DNA from: Deferribacteres bacterium | GTDB lineage: Bacteria > Chrysiogenota > Deferribacteres > Deferribacterales > Geovibrionaceae | Direction of reading: 5' to 3' | Length of the DNA: 64,000 nucleotides | Assembly (NCBI GenBank): GCA_023395255.1 | Contig: JAEWZN010000018.1 | Span: 1 to 64,000 of the forward strand | Shown: positions 1 to 7,599 of the stretch, piece after piece | Position numbering within the stretch: position 1 is the first letter of the stretch | How the letters are laid out: every line of letters begins with the position of its first letter | Notes under the pieces: model-generated | Databases searched by the model: none | What the model was told of the DNA's origin: nothing | The model's input: the letters and a program-made list of their open reading frames with translations, nothing else | Made by a program: the position numbers and the translations under genes

Positions 1-49
1 TTATAAACTTTAAACGTGAATCCATAGGTCGCTGCTCCTGCCAAGGCAT
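1..49 (-). CDS. IS481-type transposase, N-terminal fragment cut by window edge
   Basis: Reading leftwards from an ATG at 49, the 16 visible codons give MPWQEQRPMDSRLKFI. This resembles the usual start of IS481-family transposases (MPWK...MD.R..F). A GGAGG Shine-Dalgarno lies seven bases upstream. The rest of the gene, including the DDE catalytic core, lies beyond the window, so it cannot be said whether the transposase is intact. The family assignment rests on this short motif and on the terminal-repeat sequence to its right. Confidence 0.6.
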   Translation of the reverse strand, partial: MPWQEQRPMDSRLKFI

Positions 50-120
50 AGACACCTCCATACGGGGTCTATAACATGTTACCTATGTCTACGGTTAATT
101 ATGTTACCTATGTCTATGCG
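1..120 (-). mobile_element. Terminal part of an IS481-like insertion sequence
   Basis: Upstream of the transposase start there are two direct copies of ATGTTACCTATGTCTA (76-91 and 101-116), 25 bases apart. IS481-family elements commonly carry such repeated GTTACCTATGTC motifs at their ends, probably as transposase-binding sites. The outer boundary is inferred to lie near 116-125; no target duplication can be checked because the other end is outside the window. Confidence 0.55.
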
Positions 121-140
121 TTATACAAAGGACAAAAACA

Positions 141-161
141 CCCTCCTTTCGTAAAGGAGGG
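141..161. repeat. R3 hairpin repeat
   Basis: CCCTCCTTT-CGT-AAAGGAGGG, a perfect 9-bp stem, followed by GCGGGGGAGGATTTT. Related sequences occur at 5135-5225, 22289-22370, 34498-34535 and 39340-39377, always between genes. Some copies are placed like terminators, but this one lies 3' of tex next to the IS end. Confidence 0.75.
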
Positions 162-207
162 CGGGGGAGGATTTTAAAAAATCCATACATGGAACTGACA
201 TGACAGT

Positions 208-300
208 AAAAAACCGCACATCCTGTCGGTTTTTTACACACGCTCGCTCCGTGGTAAACACGGCTGCGCTGCGCACGGCGCAGTTCCATCCATGGAACTG
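208..300 (-). repeat. R1 multi-hairpin repeat, copy a
   Basis: Arms AAAAAACCG/CGGTTTTTT enclose the loop CACATCCTGT. Then comes a GC-rich core with the inner hairpin around CCGTGGTAAACACGG, then CAGTTCCA/TGGAACTG at the right end. The same order of constant loops with different arms recurs at about ten loci in the window. This copy lies immediately after the tex stop codon. Confidence 0.8.
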
Positions 301-307
301 TTTCCGC

Positions 308-2434
308 TTATTTCGTCTTCATTGTGAGTGAGACTCGCCCTCTATCTTTATCCACGGAGAGTACACGCACATGGACATTATCGCCGACGGAGACTATGTC
401 GGACGGGTGTTTCACGAACCTGTCCGCAAGGTGGGAGATGTGCACTAGGCCGTCATTTTTCAGACCGAGGTCAACAAACGCGCCGAAATCCACCACGTTG
501 GTCACCTTCCCCTGAAGCGTCATCCCCTCTTTTATATCCTCAAGGTTGACCACGCCTTTTTTAAATATAACGGGATCAAGACTGTCTCTTATATCCCTGT
601 CCGGCCTTTCAAGGTTTTCCAGAATATCTTTCATGGTAAATTCGCCGAGGCCTGTTTCATCCGCTATCTTTTTGATATTCTTACTTTTGAGGGCAAGGCG
701 GATAAGCTCCGTATTTCTTAATGATATATTAAGCTTGTTCAGAAGCGAATAAGTGGCCTCGTAGCTTTCCGGGTGTATGAACATAGCGTCCATAGGCTCC
801 TCACCGTCATAAACCTTGAGGAAACCAGCGCACTGGAGGAAGGTCTGCTGGCCTATGCCGTCCACTTCCATAAGCTGTCTGCGGCTCATGAAGCGGCCTA
901 TCTTCTCACGAAGTGCCACGATCTTCTCAGCGGTGCTTTTTGTGAGCCCCGCCACATACTGGAGCAGTGACGGGCTTGCAGTATTGAGATCCACACCGAC
1001 GCTGTTCACCACGTCCTCAACAACGTTTTCAAGGCTTTCACCAAGCTTTTTCGGGTTAACGTCATGCTGATACATCCCGACACCAATTGAGCGCGGTTCT
1101 ATCTTAACAAGCTCGCTGAGCGGGTCTATAACCCTTCTGGCGATGGAGATTGCGCCTCTGATGGTTACATCAAGCTCCGGAAATTCCTTTGCGGCAACCT
1201 CGCCCGCCGAGTAAACCGATGCGCCCGCCTCGCTGACGATGGTATATGTTATTTTGAGTTCTTTATCTTTAATGAGTTCCGCCACGAACTCCTCAGTTTC
1301 ACGACTGCCTGTGCCGTTACCGATCGCAACAGCAGTTACGCCGCATTTCTCCATGGATTTAAGGAAAAGCCTGCGGCTCCCCTCCACATCCTCCTGCGGC
1401 TTGGTGGGGTACATCACCCCCCAGTCCAGAAGTCTGCCCGTTTCGTCCACAACGGCGAACTTGCAGCCTGTTCTGTATGCAGGGTCTATTCCCATTATCA
1501 CCTTGCCCTTAACCTTCGGAGTCAGCAGAAGGCTTTTAAGGTTTTTAGCAAAAACATCTATCGCCTTAAGTTCAGCCTCGTCCCTCAGAGTTGAGCGGAG
1601 GTCAAGCTCGGCGGAAACGCTGATCGTCTTTTTGAGGGCAGTGTTTGCGCATTTCAGGGTGATGCTGTTCAGCTTCATCCCCTTCTGGGCTGAGATTCCC
1701 GTTACAGCCGCGAGACAAAGCTCCTCATCGGGATTGAGCTTCACCTTGAGAATCTTCTCCCTCTCTCCCCTGAAAATGGCAAGAACCCTGTGGGGCGGCA
1801 GTGTGGTTATCTTCTCTTCGTATTCGTAGTAATCCTCATAGGATGTTCTTTCCGTAACCTCTTTGCGCTTCTCGCAGGAGACAACCGTGGTGGAGGAATA
1901 AAGCTCGCGGATTCTGGTTCTTACATCAGGGTCACGGCCTATGTCTTCGGTGATAATATCTGTTGCCATCTCTATGGCTGCGGGAACATCCGCCACGGCC
2001 TCGTTTATGTATTTCGCAGCTTCCGCCTCAAGCCCTTTTAAGTCCTCAGCGGCTCTTATATATTCCGCCAGCGGGAGAAGCCCCGCCTCACGGGCTATGT
2101 CCCCTTTGGTTTTACGTTTGGATTTGTACGGAGCGTACAGGTCTTCCACATCCTTAAGGGTTTCTGCGGCGCGGATCGCTTTTTCAAGCTCCGGCGTGAG
2201 CTTTTCACGCTCCCTTATGGCCTCGATGACCTCTTCCTTTCTCTTTTCGAGGTTCACTATGTATTCGTATCTTTCGATAACCGCCCTTATCTCCTCCGCC
2301 TCCATACCGCCTGTCATTTCCTTTCTGTAGCGGGCGATGAACGGAACCGTGTTACCTTCGAGATGAAGCTCGATAAGGTTTTTCACATTGCTGAGTCTGA
2401 GCGAAAATTCACTTGCAACTTTTTCGATGAACAT
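308..2434 (-). CDS. tex: Tex-family RNA-binding transcription accessory protein
   Basis: Cytoplasmic nucleic-acid-binding protein of the Tex/YhgF family, thought to act in transcription or RNA metabolism; the exact role is not settled even in model species. At 708 residues it is near the usual length. Visible parts are a helical N-terminal half, an RNase H-like YqgF fold with GIDPAYRTGCKFAVVD (near residue 320), a helix-hairpin-helix region with VGVDLNTAS and VDGIGQQTF, and a C-terminal S1 domain (about 635-708) with GKVTNVVDFGAFVDLG. The start MFIEKVASEF follows AAAGGT. It is last in the xthA-AEC-tex run, 22 bases after the transporter gene. Confidence 0.95.
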   Translation of the reverse strand: MFIEKVASEFSLRLSNVKNLIELHLEGNTVPFIARYRKEMTGGMEAEEIRAVIERYEYIVNLEKRKEEVIEAIREREKLTPELEKAIRAAETLKDVEDLYAPYKSKRKTKGDIAREAGLLPLAEYIRAAEDLKGLEAEAAKYINEAVADVPAAIEMATDIITEDIGRDPDVRTRIRELYSSTTVVSCEKRKEVTERTSYEDYYEYEEKITTLPPHRVLAIFRGEREKILKVKLNPDEELCLAAVTGISAQKGMKLNSITLKCANTALKKTISVSAELDLRSTLRDEAELKAIDVFAKNLKSLLLTPKVKGKVIMGIDPAYRTGCKFAVVDETGRLLDWGVMYPTKPQEDVEGSRRLFLKSMEKCGVTAVAIGNGTGSRETEEFVAELIKDKELKITYTIVSEAGASVYSAGEVAAKEFPELDVTIRGAISIARRVIDPLSELVKIEPRSIGVGMYQHDVNPKKLGESLENVVEDVVNSVGVDLNTASPSLLQYVAGLTKSTAEKIVALREKIGRFMSRRQLMEVDGIGQQTFLQCAGFLKVYDGEEPMDAMFIHPESYEATYSLLNKLNISLRNTELIRLALKSKNIKKIADETGLGEFTMKDILENLERPDRDIRDSLDPVIFKKGVVNLEDIKEGMTLQGKVTNVVDFGAFVDLGLKNDGLVHISHLADRFVKHPSDIVSVGDNVHVRVLSVDKDRGRVSLTMKTK

Positions 2435-2456
2435 ATTCTACCTTTAAATAAATTTT

Positions 2457-3359
2457 TTATACCCACAGCAGCAGATAATACCAAGCTGCTGCTGTGATGA
2501 AGGAAAGAGGTATACCTACCCCAACCATCAGTGCCGTAAGAGGCCTGTCGAGATCGTTTTCCGCTGCGATTATGCTCGCTGTGATCATGGGTGCCATGGC
2601 TGCCTCAAACACAGTAACCTGAATGGCCTGCCCGCGCGCGCCGAACACAAAAACATACAGCAGAAATATGACAAGCGGAGCGATAATTAGTTTATAAAAA
2701 AGACCTAAACTCAGCCTGCCGTATGCGGTTTTTATATCCCCCAAGTGAAGCTGAAACCCCACTGAGGCGAGAGCCAGAGGTGTTATGGTTGCTCCCAGCG
2801 CACGGAGGAAGTCTATGAACCAGGGGGGGAAAACCACAGGCTTGAGTATCAGTGCCAGCGCCATAGCCTGAAAAGGGGGGAACATCAGCACTTTCTGCAC
2901 TATTTCCCATGAGCTTACCCTGCCGGAGGCATATTTTGCCGCAACCATTATGCCCAGTGTGGAGAGAACAAAGAACGAGCCCTGATCACACAGAACGCCT
3001 ATGCCTATAAGCTCCTCACCATAAAAGGCGTTTATCATGGGGAAGCCCACGAATGAGGTGTTCCCCAGACCGCCTGAAAGCATAAGACAGCCGATAGTCC
3101 TGTCATTAAGCTTAAGCATTTTTCCGACAATGAGAAAAAAACCTGCGCCGAAAGCGAATACTATAATCCCCATGAGAGCGGGAAATATAAGATCCGAGCT
3201 GAATTCAAGCTGGTGGATATAAAGCAGTGTAACGGCAGGGAATGTTATGTTGATGATGAACTGGTTCAGAACATTTGCCGTTCCCGAAGGAAAGCGCCCT
3301 GAACGCTTCATCACGATTCCCATGATGAAGCTGTAGAGCATTACAAGCATATTCACCAT
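2457..3359 (-). CDS. AEC-family (auxin efflux carrier-like) permease
   Basis: A 300-residue integral membrane protein with about ten hydrophobic helices in two halves, typical of the AEC family of secondary carriers. Bacterial members export or import malonate, malate or other organic acids. Family-like segments include SGGLGNTSFVGFPM in the first half and TVFEAAMAPMITASIIA in the second. The substrate cannot be read from sequence. The ATG at 3359 has no clear Shine-Dalgarno; an ATG three codons in (3350) follows GGTGA and is an alternative. Only 12 bases separate it from the xthA stop, so co-transcription is likely, though a functional link is not evident. Confidence 0.85.
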   Translation of the reverse strand: MVNMLVMLYSFIMGIVMKRSGRFPSGTANVLNQFIINITFPAVTLLYIHQLEFSSDLIFPALMGIIVFAFGAGFFLIVGKMLKLNDRTIGCLMLSGGLGNTSFVGFPMINAFYGEELIGIGVLCDQGSFFVLSTLGIMVAAKYASGRVSSWEIVQKVLMFPPFQAMALALILKPVVFPPWFIDFLRALGATITPLALASVGFQLHLGDIKTAYGRLSLGLFYKLIIAPLVIFLLYVFVFGARGQAIQVTVFEAAMAPMITASIIAAENDLDRPLTALMVGVGIPLSFITAAAWYYLLLWV

Positions 3360-3371
3360 ATCAGAGTCCGC

Positions 3372-4178
3372 TTACAGGTCGAAATCAGCCCAGACCGGGC
3401 AGTGATCAGACGGGGAGTTCATCCCCCTTGTTTCGTAATCTATCCCCGCACCCACAGTAAGCCCTGCCAGAGCGGGGCTCACAAGCACAGTATCTATACG
3501 CAGGCCGCGTTTAGGCTCACGCTCAAAGCCTTTGCTTCTGTAGTCAAACCATGAGAAAAACTCAGCAGATTCAGGGTGGATTATGCGGTAGCTGTCCTGC
3601 ATGCCGAGAGAGAAAAACATACTCATCCACTCCCTCTCCTCCGGAAGAAAACAGCATTTGCCCTCTTTCAGCCATCTTTTCATGCTGTCAGCCCCTATGC
3701 CGACATCCAAGTCCGTGTAAGCCACATTAAAGTCACCCGCAAGGGCATAAAGATCAGTCTCTTTGAAGTTTGTTTTTATATATTCTGCCACTCCGGCGTA
3801 AAATTCGCGCTTCATGGTGAATTTTCTTTCGGTGTCCCTGCTCTCTCCCTGCGGGAAATAGCAGTTGATTACGCTCAGCATCCCCTTCGGCGTTTCAAAG
3901 CGGCACATTATAAAACGCTTCTGCTCACCTTCCGCCCTCAGCCCCTTTTCCACATAAACAGGCTTCTGCCCGGAGAGAACAGCAACACCGTAATGGGTTT
4001 TCTGACCGTAATATTCGCTGTGAAACCCCATACCGGCGAACTCCGAAGCAGGAAAAAACTCATCCTCAGTCTTGGTTTCCTGAAGCGCAATAATGTCCGC
4101 CCCGTTTGCCGAAGCAAAGGCAGCCACATGTTCAGTCCTCTTCCTGACGCTGTTAACATTAAATGAGACTAATTTCAT
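3372..4178 (-). CDS. xthA: Exodeoxyribonuclease III (AP endonuclease family 1)
   Basis: Base-excision-repair enzyme with AP endonuclease and 3'-5' exonuclease activity. The 268 residues carry all the ExoIII signatures: SFNVNSVRKR at the N terminus, the metal ligand Glu in LQETK, the GDFNVAYTDLDV motif (Asp/Asn active site), FFSWFDYRSKGF, and the terminal SDHCPVWADF with the catalytic Asp-His pair. The ATG at 4178 follows AAGGAAG at good spacing; an in-frame GTG six bases upstream (4184) is less likely. First gene of the xthA-AEC-tex run. Confidence 0.95.
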   Translation of the reverse strand: MKLVSFNVNSVRKRTEHVAAFASANGADIIALQETKTEDEFFPASEFAGMGFHSEYYGQKTHYGVAVLSGQKPVYVEKGLRAEGEQKRFIMCRFETPKGMLSVINCYFPQGESRDTERKFTMKREFYAGVAEYIKTNFKETDLYALAGDFNVAYTDLDVGIGADSMKRWLKEGKCCFLPEEREWMSMFFSLGMQDSYRIIHPESAEFFSWFDYRSKGFEREPKRGLRIDTVLVSPALAGLTVGAGIDYETRGMNSPSDHCPVWADFDL

Positions 4179-4255
4179 AATCACTTCCTTATTTTCAGCT
4201 TTTCAGTTTACTAAATTTTGTCCATTATAATCAAGAGCGGTGTTTGAATTTGTGT

Positions 4256-4261
4256 TATAAT
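4256..4261 (+). promoter_or_regulatory. -10 element (TATAAT) of the YqiA-like gene
   Basis: A consensus TATAAT lies 24 bases before the start codon at 4286, in the 107-base divergent gap from xthA. No good -35 is visible at 16-18 bases, so the promoter may be weak or activator-dependent. The ribosome-binding site AGGGAGGA precedes the ATG. Confidence 0.5.
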
Positions 4262-4285
4262 AAAATCTGACACAAAGGGAGGAAC

Positions 4286-4828
4286 ATGAGAATACTTTAC
4301 TTTCCGGGGCTTGCCCATGTGGTTGAGAGATCGGTAAATACAAAAAACAGCCTGAAATATATTCACCTCGCACGTCACTTCACTGTGGATATATACCCCT
4401 ACAACCGGACTCCGGAACTCTCTGATGCGGAAGACTATGATGCTGTTGTCGGCTCATCCTTCGGCGGTTACTTTGCTCTCAATATGGCGGCGCAGAAAAA
4501 CATGACAGGAATAGCGGTTAACCCCTCATTCTATCTGGACAAACGCATACGCATGCTGAAAATCACCGGTGACGGGCTTGACCATATAGACGAGGAGAAG
4601 CTGATAAGCCTGAAATGCTCGGAATCACTGAAAAAGAGCGGACAGAACCTCCATGTTTTCATGAATATGGATGATGATGTAATAGAACCCGCAGGTATAG
4701 AAAACGCCTGCACAGAGTACGGAATAAACTTCTACCCATTCAAAACCGGCGGTCACGAAGCCCACAACTTCGAAAAGGACATGCTGCCCAGAATAATCAG
4801 AATCTTAACACAACAGTTCCACGCTTAA
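4286..4828 (+). CDS. YqiA/UPF0227-like alpha/beta-hydrolase (esterase)
   Basis: A 180-residue small alpha/beta hydrolase of the YqiA type. Visible are the nucleophile elbow VVGSSFGGYFAL (Ser of GSSFGG), a probable acid in MNMDDDVIEPA, and the catalytic His in GGHEAHNF near the C terminus. E. coli YqiA hydrolyses short-chain esters; the physiological substrate is unknown. It is a single plus-strand gene between minus-strand genes, with its own promoter and a strong GGGAGGAAC ribosome-binding site. The 3' side is occupied by repeats. Confidence 0.85.
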   Translation: MRILYFPGLAHVVERSVNTKNSLKYIHLARHFTVDIYPYNRTPELSDAEDYDAVVGSSFGGYFALNMAAQKNMTGIAVNPSFYLDKRIRMLKITGDGLDHIDEEKLISLKCSESLKKSGQNLHVFMNMDDDVIEPAGIENACTEYGINFYPFKTGGHEAHNFEKDMLPRIIRILTQQFHA

Positions 4829-4834
4829 CATAAC

Positions 4835-5035
4835 AACCCCAGGGATGGGGTTGCGCCGTGCGGAGCGAAGCCTTGTTTTGCAAGGCGCGAGCGTGTATTC
4901 AAAATTTCCATGGACGGTAAATTTTGAATTATCAGGACAAGATGTTGCGCCGTGCGGAGCGAAGCCTTGCTTTGCAAGGCGCGAGCATGTATTCAAAATT
5001 TCCATGGACGGTAAATTTTGAATTATCAGGACAAA
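4835..5035 (+). repeat. R1 multi-hairpin repeat, copy b (94-bp tandem, two units)
   Basis: Starts with AACCCCA-GGGA-TGGGGTT, then two 94-bp units (cores at about 4851 and 4945). Each unit holds GCGCCGTGCGGAGCGAAG, the inner hairpin GCCTTG-TTTTG-CAAGGC (second unit CTTTG loop) and a hairpin with arms CAAAATTT/AAATTTTG around CCATGGACGGT. The same 94-bp period recurs in the opposite orientation at 15812-15970. No gene lies here. Confidence 0.85.
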
Positions 5036-5230
5036 TGTATGAGATTGCTTCACTTTGTTCGCAATGACAGCAAATTATGTCACTGCGAGGAGCGGGAGCG
5101 ACGCGGCAGTCTGAGTTTTTTGCCTTTTCATAAATCCTCCCCCGCCCTCCTTTGTCAAAGAAGAGTGTTTTGCTTTTAGCCGCAACAGCTTCCCCCTTTT
5201 ATAAAGGGGAACCGGAGGGGGATTTAAGAC
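5036..5230. repeat. R2 and R3 intergenic repeats
   Basis: R2: GAGATTGCTTCACTTTGTTC then GCAATGAC, followed by GTCACTGCGAGGAGCGG and GACGCGGCAGTCT. This repeat type is widespread in many bacterial genomes. R3: TCCTCCCCCGCCCTCCTTTG and CCCCCTTTTATAAAGGGGA. No coding sequence or promoter is evident in the 4829-5255 gap. Confidence 0.75.
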
Positions 5231-5255
5231 GCTCTGGGTCATGCCCCGCGGCAAG

Positions 5256-6989
5256 CTAAAACTTCACAACCTTCGGCGCATTTTTCGCAAACTGCGGCAT
5301 TGTCATGCCGATTGTAGCGTTAATATATGTCGGGTCGGTTACTGTGTAGCGTTTGCCCTCAAAGGAAACATAGTCTCCTTTCACATTGGATTTAAAAGCC
5401 ACTGCCGCCGCGATATGTCCCGGATAGTCCAGAAAAACCGTATCAAGCTTAAGAAGCTGTCTCACAAGGTACGTGAACAGTATGCTCCTGTCCTCGCAGT
5501 CGGAGTACGGGTAATAGATTGTCTCCATGGCAAAAAGGAACTTCTCCCGCCCGAACTGCTGGTCGTCTGTGGCGTATTTGAAGGCTGTCTGCACAAATTT
5601 CAGGATGATGTTCACCGCCTCCTCATCGCTCTTGCCTTTGATAATCGGCGCAAGCTGAGCCAGAAGCGGCTTGCCTGCCCAGTCAGGAAGCCCGGCCTCT
5701 CCGTAAAGGCTCACATCTGTCTGCGGGTGGTATTTCAGGTAAACTATATCATTCATGTTATAAGGAACTTTAATATTGAAAGTCTGCCCGCCGTAAGTGA
5801 AGCTCAGGCTGCGCTCTGAAACTTTCCTGCCGAGGTCGGGGTAGTCGGTCATACGGAAATCCATAGCCCTGTCTGCCTTCGGGTAGCTTTTTTCATAGGT
5901 GTACACACTGCCCAGATTATTTATAAATCCGTCTGCGGAGACAGCGTAATATCTTTTGTCGTTAAGCGTGAAGAACGAAACTCCGTAAAGTCTGGTATTT
6001 GCCGGAACAAGGAGGTAAACGTTCTCCTTGTCATAGGCGGTTCTTGTTTCATACCCGGCTTTGCTGAGTATGAACCATGTGAGCAGAACCTTGCCGTTTC
6101 TGTCGGCTGCTATTTTACCGGAGGCCTCACTGACAAGGAGAATGAAACCCCAGTCGGTCATTTTGAGCTCTTTTCTGTATTTAAGCAGGTTATTCATCAG
6201 GGGTTCGTAGTCAGCCAGAGCAGCCTTTTCCCAGAATTCGCCCAGTTTGCTGCCGCTGAGGGGGGCTTCCGCGCCAAGCTGGAGCTTGGTATCATAGCCG
6301 ACTTTTATGGGGCTGCCGAAGAAGACAAACTCAAGAGCCCTACCCTTGATCGAAGGGGGAGCAACAACCACAGGTGCAGGAACAGGAACCGGAACAGGCT
6401 GAGGGATTACTGCCACATCAGGCTGAGGTTTCACGACCGGTACAGGCACAGGTTCAGGTTTCGGTTCAGGCTTCACGACCGGTACAGGCACAGGTTCAGG
6501 TTTTGGTTCAGGCTTCACGATCGGTACAGGCACAGGTTCGGGCTTCGGTTCAGGCTTTACGATCGGTACAGGCACAGGTTCGGGCTTCGGCTCAGGTTTC
6601 ACGATCGGTACAGGCACAGGTTCGGGCTTCGGTTCAGGCTTCGCCACAGGAGCCGGGGGAGCGGGAGGAACTGGTTTTGCAGGTTCAGGAACCTCAACAG
6701 GTCTGGGAGGAGTGGGTTTCACCACCGGAATGGGAGCTTTTTCCACATGCGGCGGTGCAACGGGTATTTTGATCGGCTTCGGCTCGTCAATCTGCTTGAC
6801 GGGCTCCTCGGTCTCGACCCTGATCCACATCTCTTTCAGAAATGCAGTGAATTCCTTGTCCCTTTCATCCTTAAACTGCTGGAACTCATCCATCTGCGAT
6901 TTCATGTATTCTTCAAAGGTCTCAGCTTTTATAACTGAAAAAGTGGAAAACACCGTAAGAACTATTAAGGCTGTCCTGCCGAAATGCAT
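5256..6989 (-). CDS. Secreted transglutaminase-like cysteine-peptidase-fold protein with Pro-rich repeats
   Basis: A 577-residue exported protein of unknown function. It has a signal peptide (about 1-22, ALIVLTVFSTFSVIKA), a charged helical stretch, then a Pro-rich linker (about 70-215) holding five exact 14-residue units KPEPKPEPVPVP[I/V]V. The C-terminal half has a transglutaminase-like triad: Cys in YSDCEDRS, His in GHIAAAV, Asp in VTDPTYINA. The linker probably spans the periplasm or peptidoglycan, like the Pro-Lys segment of TonB, though no TonB C-terminal domain is present. The start follows GGAGG. It stands alone between repeats and greA. Substrate and partners are unknown. Confidence 0.8.
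   Translation of the reverse strand: MHFGRTALIVLTVFSTFSVIKAETFEEYMKSQMDEFQQFKDERDKEFTAFLKEMWIRVETEEPVKQIDEPKPIKIPVAPPHVEKAPIPVVKPTPPRPVEVPEPAKPVPPAPPAPVAKPEPKPEPVPVPIVKPEPKPEPVPVPIVKPEPKPEPVPVPIVKPEPKPEPVPVPVVKPEPKPEPVPVPVVKPQPDVAVIPQPVPVPVPAPVVVAPPSIKGRALEFVFFGSPIKVGYDTKLQLGAEAPLSGSKLGEFWEKAALADYEPLMNNLLKYRKELKMTDWGFILLVSEASGKIAADRNGKVLLTWFILSKAGYETRTAYDKENVYLLVPANTRLYGVSFFTLNDKRYYAVSADGFINNLGSVYTYEKSYPKADRAMDFRMTDYPDLGRKVSERSLSFTYGGQTFNIKVPYNMNDIVYLKYHPQTDVSLYGEAGLPDWAGKPLLAQLAPIIKGKSDEEAVNIILKFVQTAFKYATDDQQFGREKFLFAMETIYYPYSDCEDRSILFTYLVRQLLKLDTVFLDYPGHIAAAVAFKSNVKGDYVSFEGKRYTVTDPTYINATIGMTMPQFAKNAPKVVKF
6438..6647 (-). repeat. Five 42-bp in-frame tandem repeats
   Basis: The motif CGGTACAGGCACAGG recurs at 6438, 6480, 6522, 6564 and 6606, an exact 42-base period encoding a 14-residue Pro/Glu/Lys/Val unit. 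Near-identity of the units at DNA level suggests recent expansion or homogenisation, so copy number may vary between strains. Confidence 0.9.
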
Positions 6990-7089
6990 AGTTTCCTCCT
7001 GACTGGTTAAGAAACCTGAATATAAAATATATTATACAGCTAAAATAGCCCACGGGTGATAGAAAAGTACAGGTAAAAGGAACAAAAAA

Positions 7090-7110
7090 CGCTCCCGGAA
7101 AACGGGAGCG
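7090..7110 (-). terminator. Rho-independent terminator of greA
   Basis: On the minus strand CGCTCCCG-TTTTC-CGGGAGCG is followed directly by TTTTTTGTT. It begins 16 bases after the greA stop codon and closes the long accA-to-greA operon. Confidence 0.92.
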
Positions 7111-7125
7111 CCTGATGCTGAGAAT

Positions 7126-7599
7126 TTATTTGAAGGATATTTCGATGATTTCGTATTCGATTTCGCCGCCGGGAGCCTGAACAATAGTCTCATCGCCGAC
7201 TTTTTTATTCACAAGCGCTCTGGAGAGCGGAGAGAGGATAGAAATTGTTCCGCTGCTGATGTCCGCCTCGTCCGGCCCGACTATCTTGTAGGTTTTTCTT
7301 TCTTCTGTATCAACATTTTCTACTGTTACAGTAGCGCCGAAAATAACCTTATCGGAGGAGAGTGAAGATATATCTATAACGTCAAACCTGCCGATCTTGC
7401 CTTCCAGTTCGGCTATGCGCGCTTCTATCATACCCTGCCTTTCCTTGGCGGCATCATACTCGGCGTTTTCGCTTAAGTCACCGTGGCTTCTCGCCTCGGC
7501 TATAGCTTCAACAGCTTCCTTTCTTTCAATCGTCTTGAGCCTTTCCAGCTCTTTTTTGATCTTTTGAAACCCTTCTTTTGTTATCGGGATTCTTTCCAT
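7126..7599 (-). CDS. greA: Transcription elongation factor GreA
   Basis: Stimulates transcript cleavage by backtracked RNA polymerase. The 157 residues match the standard length. The N-terminal coiled-coil runs from MERIPITKEGFQKI through EARSHGDLSENAEYDAAKER, with the acidic tip Asp/Glu in GDLSENAEYD. The C-terminal FKBP-like domain includes VGPDEAD and SPLSRALVNKKVGD. The ATG at 7599 is chosen because GGAGG lies six bases upstream and the family starts here; longer in-frame starts at 7605 and 7674 lie inside xseA. The first 74 bases overlap the end of xseA in another frame, so translational coupling is likely. Confidence 0.96.
   Translation of the reverse strand: MERIPITKEGFQKIKKELERLKTIERKEAVEAIAEARSHGDLSENAEYDAAKERQGMIEARIAELEGKIGRFDVIDISSLSSDKVIFGATVTVENVDTEERKTYKIVGPDEADISSGTISILSPLSRALVNKKVGDETIVQAPGGEIEYEIIEISFK

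Noticed and set aside
6438..6647. Possible CRISPR-like array (regular 42-base period)
   Set aside because: The repeats are contiguous without spacers and in frame inside a coding region.
6374..6772. Plus-strand frame encoding a Gln/Val/Arg-rich repetitive peptide
   Set aside because: It is the complement of the Pro-rich 42-bp repeats of the minus-strand transglutaminase-like gene.
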